The notes: generated from the sequence alone by a model not told the origin. A DNA stretch of 64,000 nt from Unio delphinus (GCA_029339505.1 JAQISU010000210.1:15727001-15791000), one strand, 5' to 3'. Numbered from the stretch's first letter, positions 1-9,934 are shown. Numbers and translations: made by a program.

Positions 1-480
1 AATAAAAACAAAGTTAAAATTACTATTCGTTGACTTAATAGCATGTAAAAGGTTAAAAGATTCTTTAAGATATATGAATACATGATATATTATATTTTAA
101 ATATTTTACATAAGTGTGATACTTACTAATATGGGTTTGAGAAAGGTTTAAGATTATAATGGTATACAATTCCATTTTATTTCAGCTTTTAACTTCGTTG
201 TTACCGATAAACATATATTTGCTTCATTGGATTATTCTTGATTTATAGTGATGTTTAGAGGTCGCACTATGCGAATCCAAAAGTTGCCTTTGCTTTATGA
301 CTGATTCTAGTCATGCTTACAGTATTGAAAGTATAGCCAGGAGAAGAGAAATTGTCTGTTACTGGAATCAGATATTACTCACCAATGCGTCGGTATAATC
401 GAGCTGTTTTGATAGCTTTATTTTTCATACTTCAGTCTGGTTGACTCAGGTCGTCTAAATCATGATGAAATGATATCGCC
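1..480. other. AT-rich host DNA, nothing recognised
   Basis: No open frame, tRNA-like head or repeat was recognised here. It is the left host flank before the LINE remnant. Confidence 0.5.
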
Positions 481-484
481 TATC

Positions 485-2110
485 ATAAATCAACGAGGAA
501 GCCATCAGTTGTCTCCCTTAATTACCCATCAATAAATGCACTGGATGACCCTCCATCCTTACTCGATACACATGTGGCAGCAAGAGACGATCCCACAGGA
601 ATTTAAACACGCTTCCATAATACAGGGGTATATACTAACTCTCAATTGCAGGAAAGATAATTGCAAGATTCCTACTGAACCGCCTCACTACTTACCTTGA
701 CAAGTGATTACTGACAGAAGGTTAGTGTGGATTCCGAAACGAATGTGAGCCCATTTACATGCTGATTACTGCGAAGCATGTGCACGATAAATTTCAAGAG
801 CAAAACACAGACATTTTCTCCACCTACTACGAATTGACAAAGGTCTTTTATACTATCAGCAGAGAAGGCTTATGGATGGTAATGGCCGAGTATGGATGCC
901 CGAGACATTGTATTTCCATGGTGCAGCATTTCCAAGACGTCATTCAGGTACGAGTGCAGGACAAAAGAGAGACACCTGAGCCATTACCAGTAACCAATGG
1001 CGTCGAGCAGGGTTGCGTTCTCGCACCGAAACTGTAAGGATATTGTTCTCTGCCAGGCTGTTTAATGATTTCAGTGACATATAGGTTTGAGTCAGCATAA
1101 GGTACCGTACAGATGAAGTACTATTCAACCCTAATGAGGCTTTAAGTGAAAACCTAGTTTATGACAGATACCATCAAGAATTACATATTTGCTGACAACT
1201 GCTACCTCAATACTAAATCAGAAGGCGCCCTGCAATGCAGCGTTGTCACGTTCTCCACCTCTGCACATGATTTTGTCTCACCATCAGTACTAATAAGACG
1301 GAAGTCCGGCATCAGCCGGCCCCTGAAAAGCCATATGTTGGGTTCAACGTCACCGTCAATGGCTAACACCTCAACGTAGTGGACCTCTTAACCTAACAGA
1401 ATGTCACCATTGACGACGAAGTATACCTCCGCATTGCCAGAGCACAATCTTCGGCAGATTGTATGCCAACTTCTGTAATATAAGTAGCAGCATTGTCCAG
1501 ACCAAAATAAAGTTCAACTGGGCAGTTGTGCTCCTCACACTACTTTACACGGTAAACGTGGATGGTGCACCGACGCCACGCCAGAAAGCCGAACCACAAG
1601 TCCCATAAAAATCCTCACTACTTAGTTGCAGGACAAGGTTCTAGAGACTGAGTTTCTCGTCCAAGCATACGCACCATCTTGAAGGAGTCTCAGATACGTT
1701 GGAAGGGACATGTTCCACGCTTGCCAGACCATTGGCTGCCTAAGAGCTAAGAGACTCTACTATGGCGAGCAAGGATAGCGATCCCATGGAAGTCAAAAGA
1801 AACGCTTCAAAGACAATCTGAAAGATGCATTGAAACTTTTCAAAATAAACAATGAAACAAGAGAGTAAAAAGCAAGGGATCGAGTCATGCTGCGATCCCC
1901 GTGCACAAAGACTCCAAGTTGTGAGCAACTAGCGGGAAAAGAGCTGCAGAGCTAAAGAGGCACAAAGAAAAATACGTGCCATCTACCGTCCTGGAGATGT
2001 CACACTCATACGATGTTTTATGCAAACGAACATTCTGTGTATGAATTGGACTCATTAGCCACCTGCACACAGATCTATGCTCTACCATTTTCTGTTCCAT
2101 GTGTGTCTTG
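485..2110 (+). mobile_element. Degraded non-LTR retrotransposon (LINE), reverse-transcriptase remnant
   Basis: Reading rightward, short open stretches in shifting frames (759-1037, 1161-1379, then about 1680-2090) look like successive parts of a LINE reverse transcriptase: VTNGVEQGCVLAPKL around the palm, FADN where an active enzyme has FADD, then KKRFKDNLKDALKLF from the C-terminal region. Many stops and frameshifts show that it is long dead. It belongs to the same broad family as the leftward copies at 51.7-53.8 kb and 36.9-37.2 kb. The Polinton begins about 120 bp after its visible end. Confidence 0.75.
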
Positions 2111-2223
2111 TGTTAAATAATTTGCCTTTCAGAAGTCTTAAAGTAGTCTCATCAATACATGTATAAATAGTTCAAGGATAATTTTCTGATCCCTCAACGG
2201 ATGATTTAAAGCATTTTGCGACA

Positions 2224-2228
2224 GCTGA
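2224..2228. repeat. Candidate target-site duplication, left copy
   Basis: GCTGA directly before the element end. The same five bases follow the right end at 17635-17639. Polintons usually make 6-bp duplications; here the sixth base does not match, so the call is tentative. Confidence 0.45.
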
Positions 2229-2542
2229 AGCAGCAGAGAGGGCGAACCCTACAAAGTTTTCAGACAAAATTTGATTGAAATCTTAAAACGAGCCTTCCTA
2301 CGATCTCATTTTAACCAAAAAAATGTCTCAGGGGCAAACCCTACAACGTTTTCAGACAAAAAATTTATTGAAATCTTAATGAGCCTTCCCTACGAAATCT
2401 CATTTTAACTAAAAAAATGAAAACGGAGACTTTTACGATTTTTTAATCAATTTTGGTCGCAACTTGTTGTCATCGCCCTCTCTGCTGCTATGGGTTAACA
2501 AAAAATAATAAAATGATTTCAACCGAATATTTGATCAAGTCC
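2229..2542. repeat. Left terminal inverted repeat
   Basis: Reverse complement of 17317-17634, with only a handful of base differences and one A-run length difference. The outer 17 bases (AGCAGCAGAGAGGGCGA, 2229-2245) recur inverted at 2473-2489. The inner 23 or so bases (about 2519-2542) mirror the end of the ATPase coding sequence. Confidence 0.92.
2240..2420. repeat. Two tandem ~90-bp repeats inside the left TIR
   Basis: Two direct copies start at 2240 and 2332, spaced 92 bp. Both contain CCCTACAA, TTTTCAGACAAA, GAAATCTTAA, GAGCCTTCC and TCTCATTTTAAC. The right TIR holds the mirrored pair between about 17444 and 17622. Confidence 0.85.
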
Positions 2543-2669
2543 TTAGGACGAAAATCATTTATGATTTCACAAGCAGACTAATCGCTAACACCTCTTCTTG
2601 TAAATCAATCAGATTAATTGACTGGTCGGTAAGTCGGAAATTAATCCTCGTTAACGAATTATTATGGCA

Positions 2670-3908
2670 TCACATGTAGACAGGATTAATTGGGTTTTCA
2701 ATAATTAGGAATCCTGGAGGAGCTGTTGGTGCAAACGAATAAAGAATATATCCCTGCTGAGCTTGATTTGATTGCTCTAGATTAATCTGATAGCTTCCTT
2801 CGATAACATCACATACTAAATTAAGCGCAATCACCGTTGAAATATTCACGTTGAACGGAGCGATATGCCTACCACCACCATCTGGATCATTATTATGTTT
2901 GAGGAGGACAGTTGAATCTGATTTTTGTAGCGCTTTGATATCGGTTTTAACAATTCTTGCTAATTCATCAGCGTTGTATTTCGGAAACTTGAAATTACGC
3001 AGATTGTCTTCTGTGATATTGTAATCGGTTAGGAATCGTTGTTTATTGTCGCTGTTGTCATTAATTATTGTTTGAATAATTAGTTCATAGATATATTCCA
3101 TGTCCGATATGAGTTGATTTATTATTTCAACGTGTTTTTGCGATCTTGTTTTCCGTAGTTGTTCTAGTTGTGTGTCATATAATTGTTTAATCTCATTAAA
3201 ATAACCACGGACGTCAGTTAGCGTAAATGAAATAGTAACAGATGAGTCGGTTGTTCTTTTAATGATAAAATCCCATTGCAATGTGTCTTTGTTGGTAAAT
3301 ATAAATCTATCGCCGATTCTTCCTTTTCTTATATCAGATAAATTATCTAGATAACTGGGATTGATTTCATGATATGATTGTACATCCGTGGTTAAGTCGG
3401 TGGTGGATTTTTCCGGTGGTTTTTCAGGCCATCCCAGTACGGTTCTAATAGAACTCTGATAGATATCTACGACGTATCCTTCTGTGCTTATTTCAATGGC
3501 AGATGATAGTGTTGGCTCATGAACTGTTATAGCGATTTTTGATTCTTTTCCAGTAATCGATTTTATTCTACGCGCGAATTCATTATTGATTTATTCAGTT
3601 TGGTATGATCGGGTTGGTATCGAAACGACATTCCAGTCTGGAGTCCCGTCGTCTTTATTCTTATACGAGAACACCAGTGAATTATTGGGTTGTTGACCAC
3701 CAAATGAATTTGATCTGATATTAGGCCAACTGTGATACACTCGTAGTTTTGCTAGCGCTATCTCCTTCACGGGGACTGGGCTAGGGAAATTCACACTGAA
3801 TTCAGGATTCGTTGTTGTTATTGATATCATGCTTGTTTGTACTGGGTTCGTGTTCTCCACTACTCGTTGAAGTAATTCCATCGGTGTCGTCATTGTTATT
3901 ATACTCAT
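2670..3908 (-). pseudogene. Polinton protein of unknown function with one in-frame stop
   Basis: One leftward frame runs from ATG at 3908 to a stop at 2670 (about 412 codons), interrupted by a single in-frame TAA at 3593-3591. Both halves are in the same frame with no other break. The N-terminal part contains KEIALAKLRVYHSWPNI, resembling a motif I associate with a recurrent but uncharacterised metazoan Polinton protein. The C-terminal half has an acidic/basic helical stretch (LTDVRGYFNEIKQLYDTQLE) that may form a coiled coil. There is no enzyme motif. It is the last gene of the leftward morphogenesis block, next to the left TIR. A fibre or other virion role is conceivable but unsupported. 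Confidence 0.65.
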
Positions 3909-3965
3909 GTTGTATTTCTAATTTTGACACCGCGGAATCATAAATACTGACCAAAAACTGAGAAT

Positions 3966-4535
3966 TCACAATCTGGTATAGTTGAGATTATTGAGATCAT
4001 TTTGGTTTTTGGGTTCGTGTTTGGGTTTGTTTTTGGGTTCGTGTTTTCTAATTCCATCGGTGTTGTCATTGTTATTATATTCATGTTGTTGCTCTAATTT
4101 TGATATCGCTGAATCAAAAATACTGACCATCGCTGAGAATTCACTATCTGATATAATTGTATTATCGAGTGACGACGATATCATCAGGGATAACTGCGAA
4201 TATGCGTTTGATGCAATATGAAATTGAATTAAGTAATTCTGCAGTTTACTCTGGCTGCATGATGATATCTTTTTTGCTATCCCGGTTGATATATCCCCGA
4301 TTGTAGCCACCGCAGAAATGCAAATTGGAACTACGACCGGGGCAATCATTGTAACCGATGCTAGTATTATTCCGGTGCCAGCGAGAACGCTTGACACCGA
4401 GTACATAGTAGTATCAATTGCGGTGATTCTTCGTCGGTATTTTTTTATTTTTATTTGATACTCCTCAGTGAGGGTTTTGAGTCTATTTTGAAATTCTCTG
4501 ACCTGATCATAGCGACATTGAGTTGATGAAATCAT
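3966..4535 (-). CDS. Putative membrane protein with N-terminal coiled coil
   Basis: Intact 189-codon frame from ATG at 4535. Residues 10-40 are a charged helix (LKTLTEEYQIKIKKYRRRI). Residues 44-84 are strongly hydrophobic, with small residues, compatible with one or two membrane passes. A second helical region contains DNTIISDSEFSAMVSIFD. The tail from about residue 152 is Asn/Lys-rich with KHEPKNKPKHEPKNQ repeats. The layout (basic coiled coil, Gly/Ala/Val membrane hairpin, helical tail) resembles an uncharacterised protein seen in many metazoan Polintons, judged by eye. A 16-bp palindrome and a CAATTG-type motif lie just upstream. Confidence 0.7.
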   Translation of the reverse strand: MISSTQCRYDQVREFQNRLKTLTEEYQIKIKKYRRRITAIDTTMYSVSSVLAGTGIILASVTMIAPVVVPICISAVATIGDISTGIAKKISSCSQSKLQNYLIQFHIASNAYSQLSLMISSSLDNTIISDSEFSAMVSIFDSAISKLEQQHEYNNNDNTDGIRKHEPKNKPKHEPKNQNDLNNLNYTRL

Positions 4536-4545
4536 TGTTATTTTA

Positions 4546-4561
4546 AAAACGCTAGCGTTTT
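4546..4561. promoter_or_regulatory. 16-bp perfect palindrome before the membrane-protein gene
   Basis: AAAACGCTAGCGTTTT ends about 10 bp upstream of the ATG at 4535 and abuts TTTCAATTGTGAAA (4558-4571), a version of the CAATTG-containing motif found before other leftward genes. It is a plausible control site; the role is inferred. Confidence 0.4.
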
Positions 4562-4593
4562 CAATTGTGAAATCCGAAGGATTTTCCTTTCAA

Positions 4594-5759
4594 TTATCCT
4601 ATTAACGAAGTGGTTTTAGGATCGGATGAGGGGACACCGGATACAAATTCTATTATCCAGGGTAGTGGCTCCCTAACCACGGATTCGTCGGAATTGGTTA
4701 TAACAATCGGAAATGGGATTGGTATAGAGGGTGGAGGTTTTGGTATTTTATCTAATATATACATCAATGTGTTAACACCTCTGATACCTGTGTTGCTGAA
4801 TTCCAAATCAAATTTACGGTGATGTATTATTGTAAGTCGGTAGCAACCTGGTGCACCAGTATGTCTGTTGCCAACATAAAGATAATTTCTGTTTCCTCGG
4901 ATCCAATCAAAAGTCCCACTATCAACCGTGTACACGATGTTATTGACGCTTACACTATGTGGAGGTTTTACTTTATCGATAACCGCTTTAACTTCAGCGA
5001 GGGTTGGACCTGTCAACGATGTGGTTTCAGAACCAGGTGTTCTCCCCAAAAATCTATCCACGATGGTATTAAGTGTTGTTTGTCTCACCATAAACATATT
5101 AATATCTTTGAGAGTTATTGTAGATGTAGCCGGGATACCAAAGAAATTATTAGCGATGTAGGCATTGTGAGTGTGCTTGCCGATAAACTCACTGATTTCA
5201 GCGAGAGTCATGCCTGCCACAAGCGGGGTTCCAAAAAACTTAACAATGACGTCGTTAGTGGGTTTTTGATCTTCTATTAGTTTAGAAATATCGAGATAAT
5301 TTGCCTTGATTTCATTTTCATTCATCATCCTTCCCGCGTCCTTGTTAAAAAAGAATAGCGATAGATAGTTTTTAATTTCAGCGAGAGTCATGCCAACCAC
5401 AAGCGGGGTTCCAAAGAATTTATGTACGACATTTTTGCGAAAAGTACTATAACCTCGTATATAATCCTCCAGATCACGTTTGTGGGCGTCAATCGCGTCC
5501 GTGATTGTAGACACAAGTGCGCCTGGTTTAAGTTTTCCACTGTTGGAATATAGCGCAATAGAGTTTTCAGCGGCATCGCGCTGCCGTATCAAAATATCAT
5601 CCAATGACACATCACTGCTTTTCAATTTACCCTGTTTGTCCTGAAATACAACTATTTCGTTCGGGTCAACATTTACTAAATTTAACGTCTCAGCTATTTC
5701 ATCTTTGATTAGTTTTCATCGGGTTTGGGTTTCAAAGATCTCCCCCAAATATCAATCAT
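4594..5759 (-). pseudogene. Repeat-containing Polinton protein, N-terminus frameshifted
   Basis: The main open frame covers 5716-4594; the only ATG-led beginning, at 5759, is in another frame and stops after 16 codons, so a frameshift near 5717 (an A4 run) separates them. No function is recognised. The protein has internal repeats: KFFGTPLVVGMTLAEI, KFFGTPLVAGMTLAEI, then more diverged NFFGIPATSTITLKDI and RFLGRTPGSE...TLAEV, spaced roughly 50-70 residues. The C-terminal part is Tyr/Arg-rich (FDWIRGNRNYLYVGNR) and ends in a proline-rich segment. A repetitive rod followed by a compact end would suit an attachment-type virion protein, but this is speculation. Confidence 0.6.
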
Positions 5760-5783
5760 GTTATTGTAAAACTCTTTCTCTCT

Positions 5784-6264
5784 CTAAAATCGTTTTTGAC
5801 GACTTCGTTGAAAAATCTTCGATTTTCTCCAGCGATTACTAGTGTATTCATTCACGACTACATGTGGTGGTTTTCCGCTTGGGTTACTCAAGGAGTTAGA
5901 AATAGCGTTAAGGACATTTAATACTTCGCTGCCACATATTGGTGGGTCATTCATTTGTTGTGTTGGTAGCGTAGAATACCAAGTCTTCATTGGAAGGGTT
6001 TTTATATAACGCATAAACTCTTTTGGTGGGGCTAATCCATATGAATCAAAATAGACAATCCCACGTGGATCAATAGCGTATGCAACCCAGTGAGTTCCGG
6101 GTCCGGTGCTGTTATCTAAATTAATGATTCCGGTTTCAACGCTGTTTGGTTGATGTGATAGTTGATCTTTCATAAAGACACCTCTGAAGTTTTTAATCGC
6201 GAGTTTTTTTAGCAGCATCGAGTAAATCAAAATTGGACATGGGAACCATAGGTTCCTGAGTCAT
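5784..6264 (-). pseudogene. PRO: Adenain-like cysteine protease (PRO), frameshifted near the N-terminus
   Basis: Polinton/adenovirus maturation protease, expected to cleave capsid proteins. In the 148-codon frame ending at 5784 the catalytic set is visible: His47 in GTHWVAYA, Asp62 in VYFDSYG, Gln92 seven residues before the cysteine, and Cys99 in PPICGSEVL. The spacing fits adenain. NFRGVFMKDQL near the start is the usual N-terminal signature. ATGs at 6264, 6249 and 6240 lie in another frame; the switch is at an A7 run (6204-6210). That upstream frame is also open into the small capsid-type protein before it. The C-terminus is basic (RWRKSK...RSRQKRF). Confidence 0.85.
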
Positions 6265-6340
6265 AGACTCTCCAATTAATAAACCGGTCCTAGTCTTAGA
6301 CCCTTTCCGCTGTACCACGAATACGGGGTTCCTGGTAGTC

Positions 6341-6737
6341 TTAGACCCTTTCCCTTTTTTTATATCCTTTCCCAGTTGCCTTCTTTAGTGCCATTCCTGT
6401 TGCAGTACCAACGGCTCCTAACGCTGCCGCTTTAGCCACCGCTGGGGCTGCTGCTGCAATCAATGCTGGAATTGCAGCTAACAACGGAAATATACCGCCT
6501 GTTTTAATCATATTTTTGATAGCAGTCGCAGAAAGAGTAATCTGAACACCCTTTTTTGGCTGCAAGTGCATCATTGAAATGTTTCACCTGACGAGTTGTC
6601 AGCGATAGTTTATTTGCACCACCAGTCATTTGGTTGGGTTTCAACGTGATTGTGGTTCCACATTTTTTAGCTGATTCCGATTGCAATTTTTTTAATTGAC
6701 CGGGAGTTAACGCAACACTAATATTACTATATGACAT
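6341..6737 (-). pseudogene. Small basic/hydrophobic virion-type protein, two frameshifts
   Basis: Starts at ATG 6737. The N-terminal half has two sequence-similar motifs (SVALTPGQLKKL and LSLTTRQVKHF) around TITLKPNQMTGG. After a frame change at an A6 run (6552-6557) it continues with ITLSATAIKNMIKTGGIFP, a long Ala-rich hydrophobic segment and a Lys/Gly-rich end. A second frame change at A7 (6355-6361) leads into a frame that stays open into the protease gene. The layout (repeated LT/Q motifs, GG, amphipathic or membrane-active helix, basic tail) is one I associate with small capsid-associated proteins of metazoan Polintons. A membrane-lytic or capsid-cement role is inference. Confidence 0.6.
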
Positions 6738-6777
6738 TATACATAATTGATTGATTCTAAATCGTTTACAATTTCAA

Positions 6778-8189
6778 TTACATGTTTTCCACTGGTGCAT
6801 CTACCACTCTCATTCTTCCACCAACACCTTCGAGTAGCATTGATTTATCACTGAGAATGACAGCAACCGCTCTATAATCAGCAATAGCACCACGAGTCAC
6901 ATTAGCTCTGAAATGTATATCAACAACAGATTGTCTCATCAAATCGAGATGTTCCAGTGAGAAGTAATAGATTGGATACAGATTTTTAAAATCATATTGT
7001 GATATTTGCAAACCAGTATCCACATTTTGATCGCGTGCCATAAATCACAACAATCTATGATACACGCGAGCAATATGATTTTCTGTGTAATTAAGTTGTA
7101 TATCCTCGAATGGTTCCTGTTGGCCGTTTATTCTCAGTGAGACGTCTTTCACAACTAACTGATCAAATATCATATGACTGAAACGTTGATCGCCAACTCG
7201 TGTGTTATCCTGTAACGCTACGAATATATGACGTGGCGCAGCAGATCCTTGTTTTGATGCTAGATTCCACGTAAACACATTATTAATATCTGATTGCTTC
7301 ACATCTGTACTCACTGATAACCAACTCAACAACGACTTTCCTCCTTGGTCCATAAATGATAGTAATCGTTCTTCTGCGGTAATTGCTGGAGTCAACACTG
7401 GCATCCACAATGATATTTTTGTTAATTTGACTTTACCAGCATCAGCATTGGGATTTGCATTGTCTGCTGGAATCCTTCAAATTGCGTCATTATCATCACT
7501 CTTTCGTACAGGCGATACTGTATGCTTCGCCCCGTAGATAACTTTTCGGACATTTCTACAGAATCCAAAAATATGATGCAGTGGAATCGCGCATGAAAAT
7601 GATCTACGCACTCCTTGCAACATTGACATACGTGTTGCAGCTCCTAGATTGAAATTAACATCGTTGTTTATAATCATATCTTCGGCATCAATATTAGCGG
7701 TGCCAGCATTATTCTTTGGTCGTCTTACAACAAATTGTTTTCCTCCAGCGGTATTTGTAGCATCTTTTGCAAACATCATAGAAGGTCCTGCTGATCTTGT
7801 ATAATCATCGGAATATCTCGCTAACCCGATTATTGTTGTAGCCACATCAACATTGCGATCTATCGCCTCAATTTCTTTTCCATCAATGAGATATTTTGCA
7901 CTCTCAAATAACGCCATGATACAATTATTGACAAAACCGACTTGAGTACCAGCTGGATACGGTGCTGGTACAGCAGGAGTATTAACAGCTGTTACAATTT
8001 CTCCTTCTACTTCAATAAACGCTTCACAGGGCAAAAGTATTTACTGGTATCATGGACTTGAAGATCGATTCTTGCTCGACTATTTGGGTCTATTGCATGA
8101 TAGGCGTAATATTGATAATCGCGTACAGAATCATCCTTGCCAACTGGGGCGTCTATATCAAACGCTGGATCATGTGACTTTTTGAACAT
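6778..8189 (-). pseudogene. MCP: Major capsid protein (MCP), one frameshift and two in-frame stops
   Basis: About 470 codons from ATG 8189 to stop 6778. Segments: 8189-8037; then, after a frame change at 8033-8036, 8034-7480; an in-frame TGA at 7479-7477; 7476-7048; an in-frame TGA at 7047-7045; and 7041-6778. The last three segments share one frame. MCP-like features include RARIDLQVHD early on, NNCIMALFESAKYLIDGKEI (as in the loop after the first beta strands), NNVFTWNLASKQ followed by RHIFVALQ, and FEDIQLNY. Length and position between the small virion genes fit the Polinton double-jelly-roll capsid protein. The identification rests on pattern and context, not on an alignment. Confidence 0.82.
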
Positions 8190-8230
8190 TTTATTCTATT
8201 TATCAGAGTCTAAATCGCGATTTTCCATTT

Positions 8231-8680
8231 TCATTGTCGTAGTTTTTTAAAGCCACTTCCTGCTATCGTATTTGCAATATTGCTTTGGTCGGGGGTTAAA
8301 ACCATCGACGCTAATTTTTCATCTACTGCGTTATTTATAATTCTACTAACACTTGCAGGCATTTCCGCTGTAGACGGTAACGGTTTTGAAAATCCTTTGG
8401 ATTTCATCCGTGATTTCACTAATGATGTTAATTTATTTTTCGCAGTTGAAAACGCTTTTCCAGCAAGATCTCCAACAGCACCAATACCCTTATCACGAAT
8501 AACATCAATTGCTTTCATTCCTAATTGTTTAGCCAACGGCATCACTTTTGGAGCCATTCTCGCAAATAAAACTGCAATGGTATTACCTAAACCATCTCCG
8601 TAGTATGCTCTATAAACCGGAAACCGTGAATTAACTACGTAGACGGGGGTTGGTTTATCATGATTGTAGTGTATGATCAT
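8231..8680 (-). CDS. Small glycine-rich virion-type protein, unknown function
   Basis: Intact 149-codon frame; ATG 8680 is preceded by a leader identical to that of the gene at 9610. The N-terminus reads PTPVYVVNSRFPVYRAYYGDG, followed by a Gly/Ala-rich amphipathic region (MAPKVMPLAKQLGMKAIDV), a Lys-rich part (AKNKLTSLVKSRMKSKGF) and a C-terminal GSGFKKLRQ. This resembles small membrane-interacting minor virion proteins encoded next to MCP in Polintons and adintoviruses. There is no catalytic motif. It lies 41 bp upstream of MCP on the same strand. Confidence 0.6.
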   Translation of the reverse strand: MIIHYNHDKPTPVYVVNSRFPVYRAYYGDGLGNTIAVLFARMAPKVMPLAKQLGMKAIDVIRDKGIGAVGDLAGKAFSTAKNKLTSLVKSRMKSKGFSKPLPSTAEMPASVSRIINNAVDEKLASMVLTPDQSNIANTIAGSGFKKLRQ

Positions 8681-8718
8681 TATTTGAAATCAGAAACAAT
8701 TTTTCAATTGTTATTTAT
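8678..8718 (-). promoter_or_regulatory. Leader/promoter block shared with the gene at 9610
   Basis: Positions 8678-8710, covering the ATG and 30 bases before it, are identical over 33 nt to 9608-9640. The core is GAAACAATTTTTCAATTG on the plus strand. Two unrelated genes sharing an exact upstream block points to a common late promoter or translation leader. Confidence 0.6.
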
Positions 8719-8739
8719 CTAATCAATTGACTTTTCAAT

Positions 8740-9610
8740 TCAGTCACTATGATACACACTTTCCACTAACTCGCCAATGAAATCTCGATATGTGCTGATA
8801 TCCATGATACCACCCTGAAATAATCGTCTACATATATCAGCTGCTTCATTAATTATTTCCGGTGAGTTATTTCCGGCTCGGAACCCTCCTACAAGAACCT
8901 CTAATCGTGATATATCACTGAGAACACTACCAGGACATGAAATGCTAGCGTTTCCAACTAGACCACTCCCCAGAAATTTCTTCTCATCGTATGGCTGTCT
9001 TATTTGGAATTGAAATTTTCTCTTGAAGTCTCTGTATTCCTTCATCCTTCTATCTAAACTCCCAGTATTTATTTCATACACTATATCAGCCCATTCATTA
9101 TGTGACATTCTATAATCCGAATAATTGTCCGTGAAAAACTTCTCTTGTGAATCATAGCTGTTAGCAGCGAATTCACCTAAATTGTCTATATCCTCGTTGA
9201 GAATTTGTTGTTTAGCGCTCTCGGTAAATATAATTGATTTAGGTAGTCCACTAACTAGTTCTTCCTGAAATCCTTTAAATTTTCGTTTCAAAGCGGTTGA
9301 TATATCCTGAGGAAGTGATTGCAAGGATTTTTTTTGTTTGTTTAGTTCTTTTTGCTATTTTTTCTAACACAGGAATAAGACCCTCTTCTTTTCTTTTACC
9401 GTCAGGATCATCTCCCAGTATAGCACGCTCTATCTCCTTCGTTGCTGTGGTTACTGGTTTAAACAATTCTTCAGATCCCGCAGCAAAATCAGTCTGAAGA
9501 CTCTGTCGTTGTTGTAGTTTATTCCGTACAGAGTCACGAATTGGTACAAATCTCCTGATTGCATCCAGTCGTTCACGAGCCAATCGGGTTGTTAATGCTT
9601 CATTGACCAT
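8740..9610 (-). pseudogene. Conserved Polinton protein of unknown function, one frameshift
   Basis: Two overlapping leftward frames form one gene: 9610 to about 9336 from ATG, then 9324 to 8740, switching at an A8 run (9328-9335). The N-terminal part is Arg/Lys-rich and helical (TTRLARERLDAIRRFVPIRD). The C-terminal part contains SRLEVLVGGFRAGNNSPEI and a helix with FQGGIMDISTYRDFIGEL. The combination 'G..AGNNS..I.NE', then 'G.....TYRDFI', is one I associate with an uncharacterised protein common in animal Polintons. It is followed by the glycine-rich gene and MCP, so a structural or assembly role is likely but unproven. Confidence 0.65.
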
Positions 9611-9675
9611 TATTTGAAATCAGAAACAATTTTTCAATTGCGAAACAATTTTTCAATTGTGAAACAATTTTCCCG
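9608..9675 (-). promoter_or_regulatory. Triplicated GAAACAATTTTTCAATTG motif upstream of the gene at 9610
   Basis: Plus-strand reading shows the motif at 9622-9640, again at 9642-9659, and a shortened third copy from 9661 (GAAACAATTTTCCC). The first copy and the bases to the ATG are identical to the leader of the gene at 8680. The array suggests multiple binding sites; no factor can be named. Confidence 0.6.
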
Positions 9676-9724
9676 AACCCGACCTAACATCATCGTGGAA
9701 GCGTTATTTCATCCTATCAAGTTT

Positions 9725-9774
9725 GTGGAAAGTGTGGAAATTGTATATAACATAATTAATACCACACTTTCCAC
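9725..9774. promoter_or_regulatory. Strong hairpin, 13-bp perfect arms
   Basis: GTGGAAAGTGTGG (9725-9737) and CCACACTTTCCAC (9762-9774) are exact inverted copies around a 24-nt AT-rich loop. It lies in the noncoding interval between two leftward genes, between the stop at 9935 and the leader at 9675. It could act as a terminator, processing site, protein-binding operator or internal origin; the sequence does not decide. Confidence 0.55.
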
Positions 9775-9883
9775 ACTTTTCCCTTGATCAATCTGAACCA
9801 GCCATCAATTTTTTATTCACTGATTTTGACATTGTCAATCAAAAAATGCTAAAAAAAAGGAAAATCTCTCTGAGGGACGGTCA

Positions 9884-9930
9884 CAATCAAATAATGATAA
9901 ATGGTTGGTCAATCAAATAATGATAAATGG
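9884..9930. repeat. Short direct repeat, 26-bp spacing
   Basis: AATCAAATAATGATAAATGG occurs twice in tandem, at about 9885-9904 and 9911-9930, immediately after the stop of the next leftward gene. Confidence 0.6.
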
Positions 9931-9934
9931 TCAA

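Noticed and set aside
4610..5280. Rightward frames 4610-4822, 4819-5280 and 4928-5161
   Set aside because: Antisense shadows of the leftward repeat-containing protein.
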